DNA from: Thermothelomyces thermophilus ATCC 42464 | Lineage: Eukaryota > Ascomycota > Sordariomycetes > Sordariales > Chaetomiaceae | Reading direction: 5' to 3' | DNA length: 64,000 bases | NCBI RefSeq assembly: GCF_000226095.1 | Contig: NC_016474.1 | Coordinates: forward strand, 2,170,001 to 2,234,000 | Part shown: positions 35,101 to 45,199 of the stretch, piece after piece | How the letters are laid out: each line of letters begins with the position of its first letter | How positions within the stretch are numbered: the first letter of the stretch is position 1 | Translations under genes and position numbers: made by a program | The notes under the pieces: generated by a model | What the model was told of the DNA's origin: nothing | Database searches by the model: none | What the model saw: the letters and a program-made list of their open reading frames with translations, nothing else

Positions 35101-35600
35101 CATTCGTTAACGGAGAGAATAGCTATCGGCAATTTAGCTCGTTCCTCTTATCGCGATATTGATATTGTTATGCTACCTCTTCTAGAGTCTGTAGTAGTCT
35201 GCCTGCCACTGTCTATCTCTTGTAGTGGATCCGTAGGATATGCCTTTCCTTAAGCATCGTCTACTCGTGATCCTTATATGCTCCCTATCTTGCTAGTTAA
35301 ATACGACTCTGTTTAGGGTTGTAGGTAGCTACTATTTTTCTAGCTAATGTCTAGGTTATAGTCTTTATACTATGGTAACCCTAATATTATGTCTTTGTCG
35401 TTGCCTATATCTATAATGCTAAATATGACTGCTATAGTCTTCCCTGCTATAGTGATGTCAATCGGTTTGGTCTCCCTGCGTACCTATTACGTCGGAAATG
35501 GCCCTTTGATTATACCATACTTCTGCTTCATTCTCTAGGGTATCTATAGCTAATTTATAAGCGTTAGCGAAATTAGGTTTATCTCTGCTCCACTATCCAC
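32025..35600 (-). pseudogene. pol: E5 pol: protease to chromodomain
   Basis: The protease active site is intact (DSGAE, Asp codon at 35597-35595). RT lies at about 34850-34230 with the catalytic box at about 34400-34420 reading YYLND. RNase H follows near 33990-33600. The integrase zinc-binding region at about 33350-33200 shows the GGHKGVTKT and VKKHYDFP blocks, with its two Cys now Tyr. The core runs at about 33130-32850, and an open C-terminal region at 32747-32466. The chromodomain is at about 32265-32120, and the stop TAA at 32027-32025. Few enough changes remain that the family protein can be read almost throughout, but the first catalytic Asp of RT is lost and stops remain. Confidence 0.9.
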
Positions 35601-38035
35601 TAGTGCGAGCATTTCGTGCTATTTCTACTATGCTATTATCTATAATCGCTTGTCTTGCTGCCGTTGTCTAAAGATTGTAGCGATTTCCTATATTTCTGCT
35701 AGGAGGTCTCGATATAGTGGTCTCTTGCGCTAGTCCTTCCTATACTACGCTATCACTCGCTGCTATGTAGGCGTTAATAGTTTCCGGGCCCCTTGAAGGG
35801 CCCTGACCTGTTTCCCAGGTCAGTGCTAACCTCTTTAGTTGTTCGGCTAATAGTAGCTTCGTTAATCGTGCTTATTTCTATAAGCTATTAAGTGCTTACG
35901 GCTTCTTACTATTAGGTCTATTCCGCTTTCTATTGTATATGCTATAGCTTCGTCTAAAGCTCCCGAATTCGTAATTTCTTTTCTTCCATATAATAGAGGT
36001 AATCGTTACTCTAGCACAAGTCCTATATGTCTTGTCCGGTTCCGTAGTACCTAGGCTAGGCTCGTCTTAGAACTATTGTAATGCTTTCTAGATCGCGGGC
36101 TTTGATCTTCTAGAGCAATTCGGCCGCTCTGTTTCCTATATTGTAGACCTATTCTATAGGGCATAAGCTTCCGTCCTCATTTCCTTGTCGGGTCGGCCAG
36201 TGATTGTTTTCGAATTTGTCGTGGAAGTGGTATCGGCATTCGTGTGCTACACACTAGAACTAGGGCACTTGCGTATATGCCTCGTGTCAAGGGTATAGTC
36301 ACGTAGCGTTACCTAGGAGGTATTAGAATTCTTTCCCGAATCCTTCCTATTGTATGTAGATCGTAGGTACTCTAGTGCTGATATAGGAGTGTTTCTTCTA
36401 GTAGCTTTCCTATATACGCTCGTCTTTTCTATGGTTCGCGTATATAAACTGGTATTCTAGGTTCTATATATCGTTGCTAAGTTGCTGATCGTCAAGGTAC
36501 TCGGCGTAGCTATCGGGCCTATCATATGTCATAGGCTGTTCTCCTTTAATGGTTTTTACGATACGTCGGAGTTCCCTTATCTTGTCCCTTATCTTATCGC
36601 TCTATTAGACGAGTCAAATCAAGCGTCTATCCTATTTATATAGTTCCGTATTAAGCCAAAAAACTTCGTTATAGTACCATTTGATTTGTTCCTAGAAAAA
36701 TAGAATATTAGGTCTAGGTCTTTCGATTCCTTAGGTATCGGTTGTCCACGATCTATCCTGCCTCTGTATGACCGTAAAGCCCTACTACCTCAAGGCTAGG
36801 AGAATTGAAACTAACAGTACATATTCTCCTGCCATGTCCCATTCGGCAAGACCTATCTCTAGGTCTATAGTAACCAGTTTAGAGTACAGTGCTTGTTTGT
36901 CTTTATTATTGTTGTTATGTCCGAGACTATCTATATCACTGCCCTTGTCTTTATAGCTTGTAGCTGCTACTTTGATGACGTCCTTAGTAGTTTTGTCGAT
37001 AGCTATAATTTCCTTTTTAGGGGCTAGTTTCTATTCTTTCTTCGGGCTCTAGTATTCTTGCTTATAGTGCCCTTTCTTTCTATAGTTATAGTAGGTGACA
37101 TTGGACTTGTCTTTAGTCGTCTTCTTCTAGTCTTGCTTCTACGCTATATCTATATCTATAGCTCTGGGGTACGTCCTGTACGAGGTACTGACGTATGCTC
37201 GCTTTTTCTTATCGTTAGCCTTAACTGTGGTTCTATTTATTTGACCTTATTTCTGCTGCTCTTGTGTGTAGAGTCGATCATCGATCCTAATAGCCTGTAT
37301 AATATATTCGTCTAGAGTCTTAGGCTAATTATACTTATATAGCTTATCCTTGACCTTTTCCTTTAAGCTATTATAAAACAATTACATTAATACCTTGTCG
37401 TTAAGCTAAGACTTAAGCATGTCTTATCTAAACTATACGGTGTAGGAGGTTGCTGACTTAGTCTGTCGGAGATTGGCAAGTCTTTCTTATATATAAATCT
37501 TCTTGTCTTTATCACTAAAAACTTTCCAAAGCTCTTCTTCGAAATGGTTATAAGATTAGAAGACTGCCTATATAAACGTGTCTCGGTCGTCTTCGTCTTC
37601 CTTAGTGAGATAGTCGTTCTACGTAGGCTCGAACCATCTAAGTGCCTTGCCCTCTAGTCTTGTGGCTATATAGAGGACTTTGGCTTTATCGTCTGGAAAC
37701 TTGTCATCGTTAAGCCGGAAGTAGGATCAGAGGTTTGTCAAGAATCCTACGAGATCTTCCTTAGTTCCTCTATATTTGCTAGGTAGTTCGATCTTGATAC
37801 GCTTCGCTTTAGCGCCCTCGAGTGCCTCGATTTTAATATAGGCCTCGTTAACCAACTTCTACGAGTACTTTTCGCGGTTCTCGAGTTCCTTAATTCGAGC
37901 TTAAGCAGCCTTGTCTCTCTAGTCTAACTCCTGGATCTGCTGCTAGAGTTGACTAAGCTAAGCGAGCAGCTGTTCGGCCGTGACGTCGGTAGCTATGTCG
38001 ATATCGAGGTCGAAGTCACCTCCGTTCTGAACCAT
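35598..38035 (-). pseudogene. gag: E5 gag with long unassigned C-terminal domain
   Basis: ATG at 38035-38033 with MVQN-type start. The N-terminal coiled coil and capsid region run 38000-37250, with the zinc knuckle near 37090-37045. The remaining roughly 480-codon domain (about 37000-35640) has no motif I recognise but is conserved in A, E3 and E8. The distance from the ATG to the protease Asp codon is 2438 nt, placing pol in the -1 frame. Scattered TAG/TAA at Gln/Trp codons. Confidence 0.83.
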
Positions 38036-38049
38036 GATAGAACAAAGGG

Positions 38050-38062
38050 AGTGGTAATAATG
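38050..38062 (-). other. E5 primer binding site (self-priming type)
   Basis: Plus-strand AGTGGTAATAATG abuts the 5' LTR. It equals the LTR 12-mer AGTGGTAACAAT except for one C/T change. E5 and E8 share this AGTGGTAA version in both places, unlike A, E3 and E4. Confidence 0.65.
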
Positions 38063-38509
38063 TATGACGAACCTAACTTAGACTTCTTCTGAAAGGGTCT
38101 AGACAGAGGTAGATTGAGTGTAACGAGTAGGCAGGTCGTCTAAGGGATTTGGTAAAGCCAAAGGGTTTATAATAATACTAGAGTTATCTCTTATAGTAAT
38201 TAGTAATGCTTAGTATAAGTACTGTGATTGTGATTGTTACTACTAGTGAACTTCTAGAGTCTACTATAACGAGTGACTAGCTAGCTATATATATATAATG
38301 GTCTGTCCCTCTTTAATAGTTATTACTAGTACTACTTTTCCTTTTACTTCGTGATTCTACGTTATCGATGGTGACATGCTATTATTACTAGTGAAGACCT
38401 TAGTCTTAGTGGTGATGATCTTCTGATTGGTCTGTCGAGTAATTGGCTGTCGGAATGTCCTGTGTCCTAGCTACAGCCTGCCGGGCCGCCTATGTGCTTA
38501 TTCGTGACA
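38063..38509 (-). repeat. E5 5' LTR (447 bp)
   Basis: It starts TATGACGAACC (RIP-altered TGTGACG) and ends TTCGTGACA. It is followed by the target duplication TTATA. Confidence 0.95.
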
Positions 38510-38514
38510 TTATA

Positions 38515-40663
38515 GCTTCCTATTATTAAGTCTATATTAAGTCTATTCTGCTTTTCGTTGTATATGCTATAGCTTTATCTAAAGCTCCCGAATTCGCGAT
38601 TTCTTTTTATCTGTGTAATAGAGGTAATTGTTGCTCTAGCACAAGTCCTATATATCTCGTCCTATTCTATAATACCTAGGCTAGGCTCGTCTTAGAACTA
38701 TCGTAATGCCTTCTAGATCGTAGGCTTTGATCTTCTAAAGCAATTTGGCCGCTCTGTTTCCTATATTATAGACCTATTCCATAAGGTATAAGCTTCCGTC
38801 CTCATTTCCTTATTAGGTCGGCTAGTAATTATTTTCGAATTCGTTATAGAAGTAGTATCGGCATCCATATATTATATACTAGAACTAGGGTACTTGCGTA
38901 TATGCCTTATATCGAGGATATAGTTATATAGTATTGCCTAGGAGGTATTAAAATGCTTTCCCGAATCCTTCCTATTATATATAAACTATAGGTACCCTAA
39001 TACTAAGGTAGGAATGTTTTTTCATTTAGTAGCTTTCCTATATATACTCGTCTTTTCCGCGGTTTATACGTATAAACTAGTATTCTAGGTTCCGTACGTC
39101 GTTACTAAGTTACTAGTCATTAAGGTACTCGGCGTAGCTATCAGGCCTATTATATATTACAGGCTATCATCCTTTAATAGTTTTTACGATATGTCAGAGT
39201 TCCCTTGTCTTGTCCCTTATCTTATCGCTCTACTAGACGAGTCGAATCAAGCATCTATCCTGTTCACGCAGTTCTGTATTAAGCCGGAAAACTTTATTAC
39301 AGTACTATTTGATTTGTTCCTAGAGAAATGGAATATTAGGTCTAGGTCTTTCGATTCCTTAGGTATCGGTTGTCTACGATCTATCTTGCCTCTATATAAC
39401 CGTAAAACCCTACTGCCTTAAGGCTAGGAGAATCGAAATTAGTAGTATATATTCTCCTACTATATCCTATTTAGCAAGACCTATCTCTAGGTCTATAGTA
39501 ACTAGTTTAGAGTATAGTACTTATTCGTCTTTACCATTACCATCGTATCTAAGACTATCTATATCACTACCCTTATCTTTGTAGCCTATAGCCATTACTT
39601 CGATAACGTCCTTAGTAGTTTCGTCGATAGCCGTAATTTCCTTTCTAGGGACTATCTTTTACTCTTTATTTAGGCTTCGATATTCTTACTTATAGTGCCC
39701 TTTCTTTCTGTAGTTATAGTAGGTAACATTAGACTTGTCTTTAGTTGTCTTCTTCTAATCCTACTTCTATACTATATCTATATCTATAGCTCTAGGGTAT
39801 ATCCTATATAAGGTACTAATATATACTTGCTTTTTCTTATCATTAGCCTTAACTATAGTTCTATTTATTTGACCTTGTTTCCATTACTCTTATATATAGA
39901 GTTAATTATTAATTCTAATAACCTATATAATATATTTATCTAAAGTCTTAGGCTAATTATACTTATATAGCTTGTCTTTAACCTTTTCCTTTAAGCTATT
40001 ATAAAATAATTATATTAATGCCTTATTATTAAGCTAAGACTTAAGTATATCCTATCTAAACTATATAATATAAGAGGCTATTAACTTAGTCTATTAGAGA
40101 TTAGCAAGTCTTTCTTATATATAAATCTTCTTATCTTTATCGCTAAAAACCTTCTAAAGCTCTTCTTCGAAACGGTCATAGGATCAAAAGACTACCTATA
40201 TAAATACATCTCGGTTATCTTTATCTTCCTTGGTAAGATAGTCATTCTATATAGGCTTAAACTATCTAAGTGCCTTATCCTCTAGTCTCGTAGCTATATA
40301 GAGGACTTTAGCTTTATTATCCGGAAACTTATTATCATTAAGCCAGAAGTAGGATCAGAGGTTTATTAGAAATCCTATAAGGTCCTCCTTAGTTCCTCTA
40401 TATTTGCTAGGTAGTTCGATCTTGATACGGCTCGCTTTAGCGCCCTCGAGTGCCTTGATTTTAGTATAGGCCTTGTTAACTAGTTTCTATAAGTGCTTTT
40501 CGCCGTTCTCGAGTTCCTTGATTTAAGCTTAAGTAGCCTTATCTCTCTAGTCTAACTCCTAGATCTGCTAATAGAGTTAACTAAGCTAGGTAAGCAGCTA
40601 TTCGGCTATAATATTAGTAGCTATATCGATATCAAGGTCGAAGTCACCTCCGTTCTAAACTAT
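38515..40663 (-). pseudogene. gag: E4 gag, 5' part
   Basis: The start codon is ATA at 40663-40661 (ATG by homology). The sequence is colinear with the E5 gag region, with coiled coil, capsid region and zinc knuckle near 39725-39680, followed by the unassigned domain up to the E5 insertion at TTATA. A short tandem duplication near 38525-38545 adds 14 bp. Stops at Gln/Trp positions. Confidence 0.8.
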
Positions 40664-40677
40664 AATAGAACAAAGGG

Positions 40678-40690
40678 AGTGATAGCAACG
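40678..40690 (-). other. E4 primer binding site (self-priming type)
   Basis: Plus-strand AGTGATAGCAACG abuts the 5' LTR at 40691. The E4 LTR 12-mer (reverse complement of 40862-40873) is AGTAATAGTAAC, the same sequence after RIP changes. Confidence 0.6.
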
Positions 40691-41117
40691 TGTGACAAAC
40701 CTAACTAAGACTTCTTCTAAAAGGGTTTAGACGAAGGTAGATTGAGTAGGACAAGTAGGTAGGTTGTCTAAGGGATTTGGTAAAGCTAAAGGGTTTATAA
40801 TAACATTAGAGTTATCTCTTATAGTAATTAGCAATACTTAGTATAAGTACTATAATTATAGGTTACTATTACTAGTAAACTCCTAGAGTCTATTGTAACG
40901 AGTGACTATCTATATATATATATAATCTTAAGATTATTAGCAGTTATGGTGATCCTCTATACTAGCTTACCTAGCTTATATTATAAGCTAGTGATCCTCT
41001 GCTAGGATCATTTCTTGCTAAGTGTAATCCTATCCTAATTGGTCTATTATTCCTCGGCTTGATTGGCCTGTTTATGCTAGTGGCTTAGGCGGCATTTGCA
41101 TGTATATTTCTGTGACA
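40691..41117 (-). repeat. E4 5' LTR (427 bp)
   Basis: TGTGACAAACC..TTTCTGTGACA, followed by the target duplication TTTAG. The U3 holds GTGATCC-type sites (40949, 40991, 41005 inverted, 41024) and a 19-bp perfect palindrome around an odd centre at about 40972-40990 (TAGCTTATA-T-TATAAGCTA). Confidence 0.94.
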
Positions 41118-41122
41118 TTTAG

Positions 41123-41542
41123 CCTTTAAATGACGTTGCTTATATATAATACGATCTACTACGTTACGATCAGAGACGTACCCTCGTAAGGAAACAGGAA
41201 CTTATAAGAAGAACCTAGAACGCCGGAACTATCGTAAGCACGACCCTAATATATATAAGCCTTGTAACGATAAGATTTTTTAATCATTTTACATACTTGG
41301 TTATACTCTATGTAATAGGAATACGCTATTACTATAAACCTATGATTAGAAATAAACTAAGCTAAATGCTTACGATAAATAGATGCTAGAGATCTATATA
41401 CGTTAGATAGTATGATTGACAGTACAAAGGGCAATAAGAGGCTAAGGAGAAAAACACGTATAAGGAACGTAAGGAATGTTAGCGCTATTTGAAACGACCT
41501 AAAGAGGGCTTTTGGGTCGAAAGCCTTAGAGGGAGGGCATCG
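41123..41542 (-). pseudogene. E3 antisense ORF, N-terminal cysteine-cluster part
   Basis: Read right to left, about 41330 to 41220 gives A-C-S-Y-C-x6-C-K-M-I-x5-Y-x2-Y, then Q-G-R-A-Y-D-S-S-G-V, spaced CX2CX6CX8CX2CX6C with three Cys as Tyr. A basic and aromatic stretch precedes it. The C-terminal coiled coil of the same ORF is at 25949-25730, beyond E4. The GGCTTT..AAAGCC-type hairpin shared by the family lies just before the LTR (about 41510-41530). Confidence 0.65.
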
Positions 41543-41960
41543 TATTACGGAAATATATATATAGATGCCGCCTAAGCCACTGGTATAAACGGGCCAATCA
41601 AGTCAAAGGAACGAAAGGACTAATTATAACATAGGAAGCACAGTAATCACTACGCTTACTAGCGATCAGGGTAATTACCACTATACGATCACTCACGATC
41701 ACCGTAATCAAGAGTAATTACTAGGATTATATATATATATAGATAGTCACTCGTTAGGTAGACTCTAAGAGTTCACTAATGATAGTAACTTATAATTATA
41801 GTACTTATACTAAGCATCGCCGACTATTGTGAGAGATAACTCTAGTGTTATTATGAACCCTTTGGCTTTACCAAATCCCTTAGACGACCTGTATGCTTGT
41901 CCCGCTTTAACTACCTTCGTCTGAACCCTTTTAGAAGAAGTCTAAGTTAGGTTTGTCATA
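41543..41960 (+). repeat. E3 3' LTR (418 bp)
   Basis: It starts TATTACGG and ends GTTTGTCATA, followed by CCTTA (41961-41965). Same length and U3 type as 19305-19722. Confidence 0.94.
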
Positions 41961-44550
41961 CCTTATCAATAGTAAGTGTCTTTGCTTAAAGAGCCTTACT
42001 AACTAGAGAGAGTATATTATAGGCTATATTCTCCTTAGTCGATTTCTCTAATTCCTTAAAGTGAATGGTTTGTTTCTGTCTGGCTAGGGGGAGAGCTTCT
42101 TTACTAATATAGTTAGTAGCCTTCTTAGTAATAGCTATAACCCCTTGGCTTATAGCTAGAAGGTAAGCTCTTCTTACTTCTATATTCCTTTTTGGTAATT
42201 AAATAGTCTTTGCTTTATTAGTCCCTTCTTACCTAATAGGATCTTATATTAGCTTATCTTCCGTTTCTATAAAATAGCGTTTTATAAGGGTAGTACTCTA
42301 TATTATAGTTACTATATCACTATTCTTATTAGAAATATCTTTACTATTAACTTTTGACTCGATAGTATTAAAAGCTTATATCACCATCTAGTCAGACTAT
42401 AACGCGTCTATTAGTAAACCTTTACAGTTGGTAGTAAGAATAGGGTTATCTATCCAGGACATTGTCTGCTTTACCTGCTAGATAAGGGTACGTCTACCTT
42501 ACTTACAATCTATCTAGAAATTAATCTCCTTAGCCTTAATATGGTTATAGATTAACTCTAGGGAAACTCTCTTAGTATTAGTAAGGCAATTAAAGGAGGT
42601 TATAATTACTTTTAGTAGGTATAAACCTTTAATATACCAAAGAAAGGCCTTATTAGTAATAAGATTTAAGTCTAGATAGTACTCTTAACTATATTCCTTT
42701 CAATAGCTCTTCATAAACCGTTGATATAGCTCTTAGCTAGGAAGATCTAACTAAAGAGAGGTATAAGTACGAATAATATACTACTAGGTCCTTTAATTAG
42801 CTATAGTAACTATATCCTTACTAAGGATTTTAACTTACTAGCTCTTTAGAAAACTAGGATCTCTCTTACCTAAGATCTACTTAAAACTAAGCTAATAGAC
42901 AAGACTATTATAGATATCTTCTACTAGGACTAGATATCTATAGGTAAAGTACGTCTAGTTACTATAGTAGTAATAGCTATAAAGTATAACCAAGGTCAAA
43001 CTTAGCCGGAATCCGCTACTTCTTTTCTTCTATCAAGACTCTTAGGCAGCTAACAAGTAGGTCTAGATCTCTTTAATCTCGTCGTTACTCAGATCGTCCG
43101 TCTAGTTATAGGAACGCCTATCTCTATCTAAAGATTTATAGCTAACTTTGCCCTTATTAATCCGAAGCTTATATAAGGTATCTATAAGCCTATTAACAAT
43201 CTCATCGAAGGTAGTATCTCTTTAGGCAGATGAACCTAAAGGACTCTTCTATGCCAAGGGAGCTAAAGGACTTTTCTTAATAGTCTAGCTTACCTATAGT
43301 TTAACCTCCCTTCCTTTTAGATCTAGTTTATAATATACTAATCTAGCATTAACTCCCTTATATAGATATTCCTATATAAAGTTATAGAAGTCCTCCTACT
43401 CTATGTCATCAACCAATAAGTTACCCTTCTTATAGATCTAAAGATTAGTCTAGAGAATAGGGGGAAACCTATTCTATACCTTCCAGATAACTAACGATTA
43501 ATAGACCGCTTTCTTTTTCTTTAGCACTTAGGTAAGCAAGACGTTAACATGCTCTAGGTAGTCGTAGATAGACTTGGCTAAATCTATATACTAAGAGTCT
43601 AGAAGACATTCTAACTCCTAAGTAGAAGTTTCCTAACAAGAGTCGTTCTACTTCTAGCGTTCCTTGACAGTAGCTTCGAAAGTAGTCTAGTCCTTCTTCT
43701 TTGACTTTAGCCACTAGTCTAGGATTTTCTGAAGGTCATCTATATACTATTACTCGAAGTAAGAGATCTTGTCGCTATTATCTCTACTAAAGATCTTATA
43801 AGCTTTTTCGAAATACTTAAGGTATTTAGTAACGTTATAACTAGAGAAGAGACTAGGTAATCCCTTGTCTATTAGCAAAGAGAATATAACCTAAATAACT
43901 TTAGTAAGTCTATCTATCATAATGTCTGCTTAAGTATAATACTTAACTTCTAAGTCTAAAGTAAGGTTTCTAAACTCTAACGATTAAGGCAATTCTAACG
44001 GTATTCTTCCTAATAAGATTTTAGTATACCTAGATATAAGAGGCGTTGAGAGTAGCGATTCCGATTAAGGTATTTACTAAACTAATAAGAAGAGTAATAT
44101 CTAAGGTTGCTATCCTTAATTACGCCTTCCTATTTAGGTAACTCCCTTAAAGATAACTCTTCTATCCAAGTAGTTAATCTAGGAAGCTTTCCTCTTCTCT
44201 TTTAAGTCTTCCTATAATTAGTAAGATCGAATATAAACTTAGTCTACCGCTTTTACTCCTTTAAAGTATACCTAATAAAGCTATTCCTAAACCTTTAGAT
44301 AGGGAATACCCTATAATAATAGTATTCTAACCCCTAAAGTCAGAATTCCTAAAACAATAAGACAAATCTACACTAGACTACTAAAGAGTAGTAATATATA
44401 GGTAGATATACTCTCACTAGTAAGCGCTAGTACCAAGGTAACTAGGGCTAGAATAGCTATAAAGCTTTCCTCTAGTATCTATATAACTCTAAAATCTCGT
44501 TTCTAAATCTTAAACAGTTCTAGTATTATAGATCTACATTTTAGAGTTTC
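41961..44550 (-). pseudogene. gag: E2 fragment 4: gag region
   Basis: This follows directly on the CCTTA duplication, so it continues E2 upstream of 19304. The minus-strand reading at about 42600-41980 and 43450-42700 gives long hydrophilic, Lys/Glu/Asn-rich stretches with stops only at Gln/Trp positions, consistent with gag. I do not see a clear zinc knuckle. By order along E2 this is the gag part, upstream of the protease-RT fragment at 19304-16719. The start codon and the 5' LTR boundary were not located. Confidence 0.6.
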
Positions 44551-45190
44551 TATCCCTCTAGATAGACGTCAAACTCCTTTAAACTTATCATCCCGCAATT
44601 CCTACCATCTCTACTAGTAGTATTATTACATTAGGGCAAGAGTAGTTCCCTAGCCTACCGCTAGATATACCGATCTCTTAGCACCTACATTTGCCCTTCT
44701 CGCTTTCCTAACAGTTTTACTATACATACCTCTATATATATGCCTTCGTTCCTCTATTACAAACGTTACTATCCTACTATACTCGAAGTCTAGTAGTCTA
44801 GTTTAGACTTAGAGCTAAGCTCTTCCCCGATTAAGCCCCTAAAAACATAAGCTAGTGCTAACCCTCTAGGGTACCACTTAGTACCTCTAGAACTAAACCT
44901 CTGTCTAGTTAAATAGGGGAGGAGCTTCGGCTTAAATCGTCTAGGGCATCCGAGTATTCGTGGTTATAGTAGGCAAGCCCGACTATCTGGACAGCAACGA
45001 CAATAGAGGCAAAGATAGCAATAGTAATGTCCCTCTAGATAGACGTAGAAGAGTCTACTTATATAGAAAAAGATATCCCTAACTTATAAAAGAAAGAAAA
45101 ACTACATTCTGTCACTTTAATCTATTAGAGTAAACGAGTGTTAAAAGTCATCTATTGTCCTTATCTATCTATCTAGTGCCCCTAGATAGG
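44551..45190. other. Unresolved stretch between E2 and E9
   Basis: No protein reading is convincing here. It should contain the E2 right end (5' LTR) and the E9 left end, but neither partner LTR could be matched. A 16-base word, CCCTCTAGATAGACGT, occurs at 44554 and again at 45031; whether this is meaningful is unclear. Confidence 0.4.
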
Positions 45191-45199
45191 TAACCCCTA

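Larger units (their letters stand above)
30920..38509 (-). mobile_element. E5: youngest, least RIP-mutated chromodomain Gypsy element
   Basis: This 7590-bp element has 447-bp LTRs (30920-31366 and 38063-38509) and target duplication TTATA (30915-30919 and 38510-38514). It is the innermost layer of the nest. It retains the gag ATG (38035), an intact protease DSGAE (35597) and many Trp/Gln codons lost elsewhere. RT is nevertheless YLND. Its U3 is a fourth type (TGTCACGRATAAGC start). The LTRs differ by several dozen changes, all transitions in my reading. It carries the clearest antisense ORF (31494-32131). Confidence 0.96.
25955..41117 (-). mobile_element. E4: chromodomain Gypsy element inserted in E3, split by E5
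   Basis: The 427-bp LTRs (25955-26381 and 40691-41117) are flanked by the target duplication TTTAG (25950-25954 and 41118-41122). Removal of E5 and one TTATA gives about 7.57 kb. The internal region is colinear with A and E3, but the U3 is a third type. It carries the antisense ORF on the plus strand. A 14-bp tandem duplication near 38525-38545 in gag explains why its start-to-protease distance is 2452 rather than 2438 nt. Confidence 0.95.
19305..41960 (+). mobile_element. E3: chromodomain Gypsy element split by E4
   Basis: Its two 418-bp LTRs lie 22 kb apart (19305-19722 and 41543-41960), with a perfect target duplication CCTTA (19300-19304 and 41961-41965). Removing E4 and one copy of TTTAG leaves an element of about 7.5 kb. 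The internal sequence is colinear with A, but the U3 is of a different type (TGTYACRGAAATATAYATAYAGATGCCGCC). It is heavily RIP-mutated: the gag start is ATA and the RT box is YLDN. Confidence 0.94.

Noticed and set aside
44554-45046. Repeated 16-base word suggesting a short LTR pair
   Set aside because: Flanking bases do not align beyond the word, so no LTR can be claimed.
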